The notes: a model not told the origin generated them from the letters alone. A DNA stretch of 64,000 nt from Prevotella sp. P2-180 (GCF_002251435.1 NZ_NPJI01000110.1:248001-312000); one strand, 5' to 3'. Positions 16,509-24,630 are shown, counted from the stretch's first letter. Translations and numbers: made by a program.

Positions 16509-17252
16509 TCAACTATTAAACATTTTCTTATAGTATACCTTTAATTCGTCCTCATTAGTAAGATTAAGACAAGCATTATTATGAGAAATCTCACAATATG
16601 GTTTTGTCTTTATATTGTCAATAATGCGCCTCCATGCTTTTTTCTTATCAGCAAGCTTGTCAGCATAAGAACCCAACAACCAAATGCCACGTTTCTTTCC
16701 GTCTGTTTGTTTGCATATAGTCGAATAGACAAATTGCATACGTTGGTTTATATCTCTTTGGTAATCTACATTTTTAAGATATTTAAAAGCGTTGAAGACA
16801 AAAATAACCATATTTGATTTTTCGATCATTTCTTCCCATTCGGTTCTTATAAAATCTCCATTACCATTGATATCAAAACCCTTAAACCGGATTTTCTCAT
16901 CTGATTCATCAAGTTTCACAGCATTCCATACAATGGACGATGCCAAAAACGACAATTCCACTTTTCCATCTGTTTCTTGGTAAACCTTAGAATTTGGCCT
17001 GCCTCTAAAAAAGTTCCAAAGTGTAGTTTTACCTGCTTCATTAGGTCCAAGAATAGCCATATTTACAGACTTCACATTCTTAAATGTTTTTGATGCCTTT
17101 TCTCCGGAAAAAATAATTAGAGACAATAGCCCCAATATAGCTATAAAAATTGGAGGAAACAACCACCAAGCAGCTTGTTGGGACTGAGAAAAAATGTTCA
17201 GTTCCATTATTTTTGAACCCAGTTCAACCGACGTTAGAATAGTAGTTATCAT
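16509..17252 (-). CDS. Membrane-anchored small GTPase-like protein, first gene of operon
   Basis: From ATG 17252 this is 247 residues; ATG 17321 would add 23. A helix (AWWLFPPIFIAILGLLSLIIF) precedes a P-loop domain: G1 GPNEAGKT, G3-like DINGNGD and a possible G4 GSYADKL. The order and spacing are those of Arf/Ras-like small GTPases rather than AAA proteins. It should sit on the inner membrane with the NTPase in the cytoplasm. It leads a three-gene coupled operon with a tail-anchored protein and an unknown protein, next to a PARIS-like locus. I know of no described system with this gene set; a defence role is an inference from position only. Confidence 0.7.
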   Translation of the reverse strand: MITTILTSVELGSKIMELNIFSQSQQAAWWLFPPIFIAILGLLSLIIFSGEKASKTFKNVKSVNMAILGPNEAGKTTLWNFFRGRPNSKVYQETDGKVELSFLASSIVWNAVKLDESDEKIRFKGFDINGNGDFIRTEWEEMIEKSNMVIFVFNAFKYLKNVDYQRDINQRMQFVYSTICKQTDGKKRGIWLLGSYADKLADKKKAWRRIIDNIKTKPYCEISHNNACLNLTNEDELKVYYKKMFNS

Positions 17253-17533
17253 ATCATTGTTTTTTTTGTTTACTCTTTTGGCTTTATGTACAAGCAGTTC
17301 ATTTATTGTATAAACAAACATTTTGTGATACAAATTTACAGATTTCTACTCAGTTTTCAGGCTTATCCAACACTCTTTTATGAATTTTTAACCTTGTTGT
17401 TGACTATTTGCAGTCAATAGCCTGTTTGGTGTATTGCATACTGCCAATGTTTGATATTAAACATAATCTGTAAAAACACGAAGTCCTGCCGTGGTACGCA
17501 TTCAAGGAAGAGGCGTGGCAGGAACTGTTGCTG

Positions 17534-17565
17534 CAAAGGTAAGACATTTATTTGGATTGTGCAAG
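17534..17565 (-). promoter_or_regulatory. Promoter for the GTPase-like operon
   Basis: On the minus strand CTTG (17562-17565), 20-nt gap, TACCTTTG (17534-17541). It implies a leader of 200-270 nt. A second -7-like box (TAAATTTG, 17331-17338) lies close to the gene. The stretch 17334-17613 contains no other gene that I can support. Confidence 0.55.
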
Positions 17566-17613
17566 GATTTTGGAAGAAAAATGGATAAGGTGAGTGCAAA
17601 AAAGCAAGTTTAC

Positions 17614-18014
17614 CCTAAATTCCGCAGCACTTTAGTTTAACTTTTTTACAAGTACCTGAGCAACAAAAAATTGCTCAGGATTTTGTCATGTCAGATTTTT
17701 CACTTACCTTAGTGCTGCATTTCAAGACAAGCAAAAATCATCAATGACATTGCAAAGGTAAGCATAAAATCTGAGAAAATCACTCCTTTTGGAGGAATTT
17801 TTCATGTGAGGGAGCATTTTTCCCGTTTTGTGGGTCCGGTAATCGACAAGATCCTGAGACTTCGGTGCACATCGTTCGGCTATCAAAGCGCGAGATTGTG
17901 GGTTCTTTGTCGGCATGACCCATGCATAATCACGTCTGTAGTGGCAAGACTATCGTCAGATGGAGAAGCGAACTGCAAAATTAGTCAGCATCAATATTAG
18001 TTGCGGATTTTAGG
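17614..18014 (+). mobile_element. IS1380-derived MITE-like remnant C (about 400 bp)
   Basis: About 305 bp of the left end joined directly to about 110 bp of the right end (junction GTTCTTTGTC/GGCATGACCC at about 17912). It includes the leader hairpin at 17655-17679 and the frameshifting GCGC. D and E have exactly the same junction, so all three descend from one deletion derivative. Immediately right of it lies the small gene pair 18021-18522. Confidence 0.85.
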
Positions 18015-18020
18015 GGTTAC

Positions 18021-18146
18021 ATGCTTTTGTATGAAGCTAACAAGAAATACTACTTTACTGACGAGCAATACGACCAATGCGAAAGAGAAATGGAGCGTGT
18101 TGCTGATAATCAGTACAGCATCGGCTTTGGTCTTCACAGACATTAG
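18021..18146 (+). CDS. 41-residue conserved small protein (copy 1)
   Basis: ATG 18021 to TAG, beginning MLLYEANKKYYFTDEQYDQC and ending GFGLHRH. The acidic, tyrosine-rich composition looks like a real small protein, and the same frame is kept in the second copy at 19633 (change Y4 to H). It starts 6 nt after the end of remnant C. The family is not recognised; it may be a fragment of a longer protein beheaded by the element. Confidence 0.5.
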   Translation: MLLYEANKKYYFTDEQYDQCEREMERVADNQYSIGFGLHRH

Positions 18147-18177
18147 TATTAACCATCAAAACAGATATAGACAGCCT

Positions 18178-18522
18178 ATGAACTATTCAAAACCATTGTG
18201 GCAGGTTGAGCGAGATCTTGTCAAAGGAGTTCGAAACGCTTTCATACAAGCAGACAACGGTCAGCAGTATGCAAGCATGTTTGACGAACTCGACAAGTCG
18301 AATCCCGACATCCATGAGTACATCAACCGCATTCAGAGAGCGACCGGCAACGAACGCTACTTCTGCATGTTGGACTCTTATACTGCCATCACCAGAAGGA
18401 GCGCACCAACGCACCTTTGGCGAGGCAATGTCAAGAGTGACAGTCCTGACTATTGCTTCGATACCAACCAACTCGATCAGGCAGAGCCAGAACGAGAGGT
18501 TGTGCGTCACTTCCGTAGATAG
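18178..18522 (+). CDS. 114-residue protein of unknown function (copy 1)
   Basis: It starts MNYSKPLWQVERDLVKGVRN and ends EREVVRHFRR. A soluble, mixed-charge protein with no motif I recognise. It is followed at once by a strong terminator. A second copy at 19790-20134 has an early stop, so only this copy is intact. The pair of small genes plus the MITE to its left forms a unit of about 950 bp that is present twice. Confidence 0.6.
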   Translation: MNYSKPLWQVERDLVKGVRNAFIQADNGQQYASMFDELDKSNPDIHEYINRIQRATGNERYFCMLDSYTAITRRSAPTHLWRGNVKSDSPDYCFDTNQLDQAEPEREVVRHFRR

Positions 18523-18524
18523 AG

Positions 18525-18571
18525 AAAACCGACTGACCTTAGGCTTTACGCTTAAAATCAGTCGGTTTTTT
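18525..18571 (+). terminator. Terminator after the 114-residue gene
   Basis: A 12-bp stem AAAACCGACTGA / TCAGTCGGTTTT with an inner loop of 21 nt, followed by T's. It is roughly symmetrical and also faces the convergent lipoprotein gene. Confidence 0.85.
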
Positions 18572-18602
18572 AAAATTCTTTTCTTATCGTTTCATCTATT
18601 TG

Positions 18603-19208
18603 TTAATTCTGGATGGTAGTTAAGATACCATCTTCAAAATACAAGTAGTTATGACCACCATAAACCCATTGTTCGTGGACACCATAAGAACCAGATGTTC
18701 TGTTAATATCTTGTGGTCTGCCCCATGCAGCACGGCATTGCTCGGCAGTCATTCCGCGTCTAACCTGTTTATTCATTATCAAGGTTGCAATATCTTCGTC
18801 ACAACCATACTTTTCCATAATACGCTCAATAGGAGCCATTTTGGCTTTTCTTTCAGCCTCTGCTCTAGCAGCCTCTGCCTTTGTTTTTTTTCTTTCAGCC
18901 TCTTGGTCTTTGAGAGCTTGTTCCTGAATTTTTTTAGCAGCTTCAAACTCTGACGATTCAGGATGGTATTGCTTCAAAAGATTAAGGTTGGTCTCAATTT
19001 TTGAATACTCTTTGTCCGAATAGTTTTGCTTGATGTCTGCTAATACCTTTGCTGGGCTATGCTTATAGCCATCAAGTTCTTTTTGAAGTTCAACATTAGC
19101 CTTTGTAAGGCTATCGACTTTCTCGTTAAGTATCTTTATTTCACCATTATTACATGATGACATAATAGCACTAAGCAACAAGAATGAAACTAAATGTTTT
19201 CTTTTCAT
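18603..19208 (-). CDS. Lipoprotein with coiled coil and SmpA/OmlA-like C-terminus
   Basis: The start is set at ATG 19208 (MKRKHLVSF), giving 201 residues. The lipobox is LSAIMSSC with the lipidated cysteine at about 19. A coiled coil (about 25-125, with the alanine/lysine-rich AEAARAEAERKAK run) leads to a C-terminal domain (VRRGMTAEQCRAAWGRPQDI, then HEQWVYGG.YLYFEDG) that resembles the BamE/SmpA fold. It should be attached to the periplasmic face of a membrane. The start is only 17 nt from the left end of remnant D, so its promoter must lie in or beyond the element. Confidence 0.75.
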   Translation of the reverse strand: MKRKHLVSFLLLSAIMSSCNNGEIKILNEKVDSLTKANVELQKELDGYKHSPAKVLADIKQNYSDKEYSKIETNLNLLKQYHPESSEFEAAKKIQEQALKDQEAERKKTKAEAARAEAERKAKMAPIERIMEKYGCDEDIATLIMNKQVRRGMTAEQCRAAWGRPQDINRTSGSYGVHEQWVYGGHNYLYFEDGILTTIQN

Positions 19209-19224
19209 AGATGTTTTTGATTTA

Positions 19225-19626
19225 CCTAAATTCCGCAGCATTTTAGTTTAATTTTTTTTATAAGCACCTGAGCAATAAAAAGTTGCCCAGGATTTTGCCA
19301 TGTCAGATTTTTCACTTACCTTAGTGCTGCAAATCAAGACAAGCAAAAATCATCAATGACATGGCAAAGGTACAAATAAAATCTGAGAAAATCACTCCTT
19401 TTGGAGGAATATTTCACGTGAGGGAGCAATTTAAACGTTTTGTGGGTCCGGTAATCGACAAAGTCCTGGGACTTCGGTGCACATCGTTCGGCTATCAAAG
19501 CGCGAGGTTGTGGGTTCTTTGTCGGCATGACCCATGCATAATCACGTCTGTAGTGGCAAGACTATCGTCAGATGGAGAAGCGAACTGCAAAATTAGTCAG
19601 CATCAATATTAGTTGCGGATTTTAGG
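19225..19626 (+). mobile_element. IS1380-derived MITE-like remnant D
   Basis: Same deletion junction as C and E (GTTCTTTGTC/GGCATGACCC at about 19524). It differs by scattered point changes (for example AGCAATTTAAACG in place of AGCATTTTTCCCG). The leader hairpin carries a paired substitution toward G-T pairing (GAGCAAT / GTTGCCC). The right flank GGTTACATGC is identical to that of C. Confidence 0.85.
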
Positions 19627-19632
19627 GGTTAC

Positions 19633-19758
19633 ATGCTTTTGCATGAAGCTAACAAGAAATACTACTTTACTGACGAGCAATACGACCAATGCGAAAGAGA
19701 AATGGAGCGTGTTGCTGATAATCAGTACAGCATCGGCTTTGGTCTTCACAGACATTAG
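19633..19758 (+). CDS. 41-residue small protein (copy 2)
   Basis: Near-identical repeat of the gene at 18021 (MLLHEANKKYYF), with one visible amino-acid change, starting 6 nt after remnant D. It remains open while the gene behind it is broken. Confidence 0.45.
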   Translation: MLLHEANKKYYFTDEQYDQCEREMERVADNQYSIGFGLHRH

Positions 19759-19789
19759 TATTAACCATCAAAACAGATATAGACAGCCT

Positions 19790-20134
19790 ATGAACTATTC
19801 AAAACCATTGTGGCAGGTTGAGTGAGACCTTGTCAAAGAAGTTCGAAACGCTTTCATACAAGCAGACAACGGTCAGCAGTGTGCAAGCATGTTTGACGAA
19901 CTCGACAAGTCGAATCCCGACATCCATGAGTACATCGACCGCATTCAGCAAGCGTCTGGCAACGACCGCTACTTCTGCATGATGAACTCATACAGTGCCA
20001 TCACCCAAAGGAGCGCACCAACGCACCTTTGGCGAGGCAATGTCAAGAGTGACAGTCCTGGCTATTGCTTCGATGCCAACCAACTCGATCAGGCTGAGCT
20101 TGAACGTGAGGTTGTGCACCACTTCCGTAGATAA
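19790..20134 (+). pseudogene. 114-residue protein, copy 2, early nonsense codon
   Basis: The repeat of the gene at 18178. CGA is changed to TGA at 19823-19825, ending the protein after MNYSKPLWQVE. Downstream the frame continues as FDELDKSNPDIHEYIDRIQ and so on to EREVVHHFRR. Differences from copy 1 increase with distance from the element. Confidence 0.8.
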
Positions 20135-20185
20135 AGAGAACCGACTGACCTTAGGCTTAAGCGCTTAAAATCAGTCGGTCTCTTT
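20133..20185. terminator. Terminator after copy 2 of the gene pair
   Basis: Arms AAAGAGAACCGACTGA / TCAGTCGGTCTCTTT, the counterpart of 18525-18571, with an altered loop (GGCTTAAGCGCTTAA). Confidence 0.75.
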
Positions 20186-20212
20186 ATGGTTGCAAATCAC
20201 CAAATTGTTGTG

Positions 20213-20686
20213 TTATATGCCTTGAGAAGAATCAAGAATGCCATCTCCATTTTTATCAAGTACTTCATTAGACAACTTAAAGTTCATCATGCTTGGGAAA
20301 ACAACAAGTTCTTTGCTATTATGCCACTGAAAAAGCTTGCCTTGAGGAGTACCCTTAAACTCTTTTCCAGAAAATTCGGCTTTCAGCATCCACTCTTCAT
20401 CATTATTAGCTTTCTTATCGTAATAGTATGAGAAATTTGGATATGTTCCGATGGTGTTGAAATCTCCACCTGCTATAAAAGAAGAACCTCCTTGAAAACA
20501 AACTTTGTTATCATTATATATGGTCATTCCGCAACACTGTCCTTTGGAGATAAAAACACTTACAGCAATGCCACCTTCATGATATTTATAAGTGCCATCT
20601 ATAACATTTTCTTGATTATCATCGGTATCGGAAGAACAAGCAGAGCAAAAAAGCACTGACAGCAATAATAAAAAATACTTTTTCAT
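20213..20686 (-). CDS. Lipoprotein of unknown function
   Basis: The start is set at ATG 20686 (MKKYFLLLLSVLFCSACSS), 157 residues with the lipidated cysteine at 17. The rest looks beta-rich (GTYKYHEGGIAVSVF, then GKEFKGTPQGKLF) and ends with an EF-hand-like DKNGDGILD loop near 147-155. No family is recognised. Position and orientation match the lipoprotein in the previous unit, but the sequence is unrelated. The start lies 39 nt from the left end of remnant E. Confidence 0.7.
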   Translation of the reverse strand: MKKYFLLLLSVLFCSACSSDTDDNQENVIDGTYKYHEGGIAVSVFISKGQCCGMTIYNDNKVCFQGGSSFIAGGDFNTIGTYPNFSYYYDKKANNDEEWMLKAEFSGKEFKGTPQGKLFQWHNSKELVVFPSMMNFKLSNEVLDKNGDGILDSSQGI

Positions 20687-20724
20687 TAGAATTTCTTGTT
20701 TAATTTCAGACAATAATAATACAT

Positions 20725-21129
20725 CCTAAATTCCGCAGCACTTTAGTTTAACTTTTTTTTTTATAAGTACCTGAGCAACAAAAAGTTGTTCGGGATTTTG
20801 CCATGTCAGATTTTTCACTTACCTTAGTGCTGCAAATCAAGACAAGCAAAAATCATCAATGACATGGCAAAGGTACAAATAAAATTTGAGAAAATCACTC
20901 CTTTTGGAGGAATATTTCATGTAAGGGAGCATTTTTCCTGTTTTGTGGGTCCGGTAATCGACAAAGTCCTGGGACTTCGGTGCGCATCGTTCGGCTATCA
21001 AAGCGCGAGATTGTGGGTTCTTTGTCGGCATGACCCATGCATAATCACGTCTGTAGTGGCAAGACTATCGTCAGATGGAGAAGCGAACTGCAAAATTAGT
21101 CAGCATCAATATTAGTTGCGGATTTTAGG
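20725..21129 (+). mobile_element. IS1380-derived MITE-like remnant E
   Basis: Same internal deletion as C and D. Its final TTAGG forms part of the 8-bp target duplication of the IS4-family element that follows, so the IS4 element arrived after E. Without the IS4 copy, E is followed by TAATAAAAAAGCCC. Confidence 0.85.
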
Positions 21130-21132
21130 TAA

Positions 21133-22732
21133 CTGAACTTTCGCAAGTGAATATATATCAACTTGCTTGTTTATAAATATACATTTTACGTAGCATATGG
21201 GCAATAGGATTATTATCGATGAAATCTGTCAGCAACTCCGTTGCATCTATAGAGTAGCGCTCCGCAACTTGCAGAACGAAGTCCAAAATGAGAGCCCATA
21301 TTTTGTCCGTAACGGACAATTCGAGAGTGTCATTGGTGACCTCAGCAAAGAGGCCGCCGATGGTTTCATACGCTTCAAATCTCTTCACCGAGCACAAAAT
21401 GTTATACTGCATCATTGTCAAGGTGAGGCTGGCTATTTGAGCGGCAAAATGCACAGACTGACATTTACCAAGGTTCAGCAAGGTCTTACAGTCCTTGTAT
21501 GCAACTTCGGTTGTCCAGCGTCTGGCGTAAAGACGATATGCTTCGGTGAAGCTAAGAGAAAGGTCTGTAGTCAGCAAGCCGTTCCAATTTCCCTTGCGGC
21601 CACGCTTACAAAAGAACAGACGGACTGGCACGCCATCCAGCTTAACGTCCATCGTACAATAACAACAGCGGAGCACTTTGTTGTGTTTGCATGCTTTATC
21701 CTTTTGCTGATGCTTGATGATTTGCTTGGCATCAATATTACCATACTTCGTAGCATAGTTGGTTTTGCCCAGCTTGATCATTCCCAACAAGTGACACTTG
21801 ATATGTCTGCTGGTAATGAGACGAACGAACTTTGTGCTTGTAAACCAGCTATCCACGAGCAGGTAATCGAAGCGGACACCTCGCTTGATGGCATACTTGA
21901 CCATATCTATGGCCTTGTCTGTCTTCTTCATCAAGTATTCATCCACACGCTCTTTTACAGCCTGTCCCTCGTGGTTCTCGGTATAGCGAGCCTTGCGCTG
22001 CTTGGCAGTAAGCCCCTGAACCTTCTGCTTGTCCTTACCCTCCTCGCCATGAAGAGAGAAATCAAGAAAGAGCTGGCTAACGCCATCAGACAACATCATT
22101 GTCAGACACTTATAACCAAGGATGCTCTTTTGATGAACATGAGACCAAATCCTTCCTATGAGTTCAGTCTTCATACCGGTCTTGGGTACATCAGTATCAT
22201 CAATAATCAAACAAACAGGCTTGTCGTGATGAACTGTCGTGCTGCTTGAAATCTTCTTTATCATCTGAAGATTCATAGCATACAGCAAATTGCGCCACTT
22301 GACATTACCATCATTCATAAAACGATAGAACATGTCCTTTTCACAATCGAACAGTTTACTCAATGACGAGTTTGAATATCTACTCGCATTCTTGACCACG
22401 AAGAACGGGAAGAGCATGAGGAGACTAAGAACCTGCAAAGTTGTGAACTTGCAGTTCTCTTTCTTCTCTACTCCTATATGGCTGGAGCGTATGTTTATAT
22501 GTTCCATTATACCCATAATGCACTTAATTGCACGATTATCGTCATTTTTTGCGAAAAAGCTTCGCAGATCTGAAATTATTTTTGTATCTTTGCGCACGGC
22601 TTTGAAGTTTTATCTTTATTCTTTAGCGATTATAAAGATACTCATTTTCTGTGAGATACAAAAACTTCAGAGCCTTTTTATTCCAAAATTACGTTAAATC
22701 CCGCTTGTGAATTTTCACTTGCGAAAGTTCAG
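21133..22732 (-). mobile_element. IS4-family insertion sequence, complete
   Basis: 1600 bp with perfect 19-bp inverted repeats CTGAACTTTCGCAAGTGAA (21133-21151; complement 22714-22732), extendable to 21 bp with AA/TT. It is flanked by the 8-bp direct repeat TTAGGTAA (21125-21132 and 22733-22740). Ends beginning CTGA and a 7-8-bp duplication fit the ISPepr1-like branch of the IS4 family. It appears intact and recent. Confidence 0.93.
21158..22597 (-). CDS. IS4-family transposase
   Basis: A 479-residue DDE transposase. The first catalytic Asp lies in LIIDDTDVPKTG, the second in LLVDSWFTS, and the glutamate in the YREK signature Y-x2-R-x3-E-x6-K, read as YARRWTTEVAYKDCK. The start is GTG 22597. 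No stop or frameshift interrupts it, so it should be active. A 350-codon open frame on the opposite strand is its shadow. Confidence 0.93.
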   Translation of the reverse strand: MRKDTKIISDLRSFFAKNDDNRAIKCIMGIMEHINIRSSHIGVEKKENCKFTTLQVLSLLMLFPFFVVKNASRYSNSSLSKLFDCEKDMFYRFMNDGNVKWRNLLYAMNLQMIKKISSSTTVHHDKPVCLIIDDTDVPKTGMKTELIGRIWSHVHQKSILGYKCLTMMLSDGVSQLFLDFSLHGEEGKDKQKVQGLTAKQRKARYTENHEGQAVKERVDEYLMKKTDKAIDMVKYAIKRGVRFDYLLVDSWFTSTKFVRLITSRHIKCHLLGMIKLGKTNYATKYGNIDAKQIIKHQQKDKACKHNKVLRCCYCTMDVKLDGVPVRLFFCKRGRKGNWNGLLTTDLSLSFTEAYRLYARRWTTEVAYKDCKTLLNLGKCQSVHFAAQIASLTLTMMQYNILCSVKRFEAYETIGGLFAEVTNDTLELSVTDKIWALILDFVLQVAERYSIDATELLTDFIDNNPIAHMLRKMYIYKQAS

Positions 22733-22741
22733 TTAGGTAAT

Positions 22742-22769
22742 AAAAAAGCCCAACCCGAAGGTTGAGCTC
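22742..22769 (-). terminator. Terminator of the Panacea operon
   Basis: On the minus strand AGCTCAACC-TTCG-GGTTGGGCT followed by TTTTTT: an 8-9-bp stem with a stable TTCG loop. Confidence 0.85.
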
Positions 22770-22789
22770 TATGTTTATGTAGTCGTATG

Positions 22790-23152
22790 TTATCTTAGTA
22801 TGCGATCCTTATCTTCATCAGAGATATTTACGCTCAGGTCAATACCTTCACGAATGCGAATCATGTCTGATTCTGGGATTGTACCTCCACCGACTTCTCT
22901 ATGAATTAGACCTTGTCGTGTTAGATTGCCAAACTCATCTTATGTCAGTTCTACAAACTCATTGCAGTTGACATACGAGTCGCGCATAAGCTTATTTACC
23001 GCACTCTTAGAAATTACAGGGTAGGTTCTGTTATCCCAACGACGAATCCTTGCAAGACGGATGGCAGTATCAAGTGACGAAGAACAAGTGTTCAGGAATA
23101 AGTAGTTACTTCCATATACCTTAGATGCGATTGTTTTGATAATAGAGATCAC
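22790..23152 (-). pseudogene. Putative toxin partner of the Panacea antitoxin, nonsense-interrupted
   Basis: GTG 23152 to TAA 22790-22792, about 120 codons with an in-frame TAA at 22940-22942. Before it the frame reads ...YVNCNEFVELT, after it DEFGNLTRQGLIHREVGGG then PESDMIRIREG. It overlaps the 3' end of the DUF4065 gene by 32 nt, the position of the toxin in Panacea toxin-antitoxin pairs. No known toxin family is recognised. As it stands the product would be a 70-residue fragment, unless the stop is read through. Confidence 0.7.
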
Positions 23153-23696
23153 GTGCCAAACCTAATGCTTCAGGCTCGTCAGTGAAGAATCCCTTATCAT
23201 CAGCTTCAGTATCGTCAAAGAAATAATCAACATTAATTGGATAAGAGTTGTTGCACTTCTCATCCTGAATCAAGTCCTTGTAAGCAAGCCACTCTGGAAA
23301 TTGGTGAGACATAGCAGACAACTCCTGTGCAGTCATATCACCATAAAGAGCAAGCACCTGATTTAATACTTCTCGATCAGAAATGGAGAATACACGTAGG
23401 TCAGGATTCTTCATTGCAGTATATCGCTTGCCCTCTGACTTCAGAAATTCGTCTGCATACTCTTTGTTGGTTGTGATAACAGTTGGCTTTCCCTCCAAGA
23501 TGTTCTTGGCATCGGAAGGTACAGGACCAAACGGCATAGCAAAGTATTTGTCACCAGAGAGGAATCTTCCGCTATGGCGCAACTGATAACGGTCAGCCAA
23601 CCAAAGGAGTTTGTATGCCTTCATGTTGTCCAACTTGTGATCTGGCTGATTATATGCAAAGAAAGCAAGTGCCTGTATAATCTTCTTTGTATCCAT
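23121..23696 (-). CDS. Panacea (DUF4065, SocA-like) antitoxin
   Basis: A 191-residue protein with the DUF4065 core KLLWLADRYQLRHSGRFLSG then MPFGPVPSDA (about 29-62). Panacea domains neutralise many unrelated toxins in two-gene modules; some also work with proteases, as SocA does. The gene is followed with a 32-nt overlap by a small, now broken, frame. Antitoxins whose toxin is lost can persist as anti-addiction genes. Confidence 0.85.
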   Translation of the reverse strand: MDTKKIIQALAFFAYNQPDHKLDNMKAYKLLWLADRYQLRHSGRFLSGDKYFAMPFGPVPSDAKNILEGKPTVITTNKEYADEFLKSEGKRYTAMKNPDLRVFSISDREVLNQVLALYGDMTAQELSAMSHQFPEWLAYKDLIQDEKCNNSYPINVDYFFDDTEADDKGFFTDEPEALGLARDLYYQNNRI

Positions 23697-23835
23697 ATCT
23701 ATGAAACTGTTATCTTGCTTGTTCGCAAACTGTTAGTTTGCAAATTTACTACTTTTTCTTCAAAATACGGCAATTTCCACGAACAAATCAATGATTTTAC
23801 ATCGTATTTAACACATTTACAGCCAAAATGCATTT

Positions 23836-24630
23836 TCAAATGATTCTCTTGAAGAGGTTGTCGAAAGTGTCGAATTTGAGTTCTTCATCGGCTGACATAA
23901 TCCATGCCAAAGGGCGGTTGTGATACATGGAGGCCACGAGCGAGAAGGTGCTGGGAGCTCCTATTATGTAATCGCATTCTGAGAGCATGCAGAGGTCTTC
24001 GGCAGGATTGCCATGAGGAATTATCACTCTTATGTTCGGATCAACCACTGAGCGTATGGAGTCAAGATTGGGGTCGTTGCCGCAAACATATACTTCTACA
24101 GGTTTTCCGCTATGGCTGTTGGCAAAGCGTCTTACTACTTCGGCATATTGGGTGTCGCTATACCAGTAGCGTCCGCCATGCCATGTTTTGTAGTCGCCGC
24201 GCCTGATGTGAAGCCCCAGTCTCGTTGTGTCAGTCTTTCCCATCATGCTTTTCACCTTATTTGTTATATTAGGGTTGAAGGCAAAAAGATTAATTATCTC
24301 TTGCTTGTATTTCAGGAAGAGATCGTAGTATCTTACTTCCCATCCTTCCACTACAATATTATGATGGTTTTCGAGCAGTTGTTGCGCTTCTGGATTGTCG
24401 CCCACATTATGGAATCCAGCCACAGGCAACATCCCCATCTTTGCTGCGTATTTTGCCATAGCATAGGTGAGGAAGTTGTGCCATCGTGTGTGGCAGATGT
24501 GAAAATACTGGTATTTATATGCAAAACGCATTGACATGCAGGAGCGGTTGTGCTCCCTTGCCCATGCATAAACGTGTCCGAACTGAAGAATGTTGTTACA
24601 CATTCTACCCTTGTCTCTGACGAATATCAT
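23836..24630 (-). CDS. Alpha-1,2-fucosyltransferase-like (GT11) glycosyltransferase
   Basis: The start is set at ATG 24630 (MIFVRDKGRMCNNILQF), 264 residues; a longer frame begins at TTG 24648. The GT11 hallmark HIRRGDY lies near 144-150. These cytoplasmic enzymes transfer fucose from GDP-fucose to galactose in surface glycans. The N-terminal glycine motif is KGRMCNN rather than GGLGNQ, so the substrate may differ. It overlaps the upstream GT2 gene by 26 nt and forms an operon with it. Confidence 0.82.
   Translation of the reverse strand: MIFVRDKGRMCNNILQFGHVYAWAREHNRSCMSMRFAYKYQYFHICHTRWHNFLTYAMAKYAAKMGMLPVAGFHNVGDNPEAQQLLENHHNIVVEGWEVRYYDLFLKYKQEIINLFAFNPNITNKVKSMMGKTDTTRLGLHIRRGDYKTWHGGRYWYSDTQYAEVVRRFANSHSGKPVEVYVCGNDPNLDSIRSVVDPNIRVIIPHGNPAEDLCMLSECDYIIGAPSTFSLVASMYHNRPLAWIMSADEELKFDTFDNLFKRII

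Larger units (their letters stand above)
6871..21129. other. Array of IS1380 remnants separating unrelated cargo blocks
   Basis: Five remnants (A 6871-7653; B split into 11035-11304 and 14875-15134; C 17614-18014; D 19225-19626; E 20725-21129) lie in the same orientation. All use the ends CCTAAATTCCGCA and TGCGGATTTTAGG (one mismatch as inverted repeats). The tetranucleotide TAAT stands directly left of A (6867-6870) and, once the IS4 element is removed, directly right of E. This is what a single 4-bp target duplication around the whole array would look like. A chance match cannot be excluded in A/T-rich DNA. Confidence 0.6.

Noticed and set aside
6871..21129. Integron
   Set aside because: No integron integrase and no attC-like sites; the common parts are clearly IS1380 ends.
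17614..21129. Individual target-site duplications for remnants A to E
   Set aside because: Flanks of each single copy were compared and do not match; only the outer A-left/E-right pair (TAAT) does.
21197..22249. 350-codon open frame antisense to the IS4 transposase
   Set aside because: It is the complement of a highly conserved transposase with intact YREK motif; its own product has no plausible domain.
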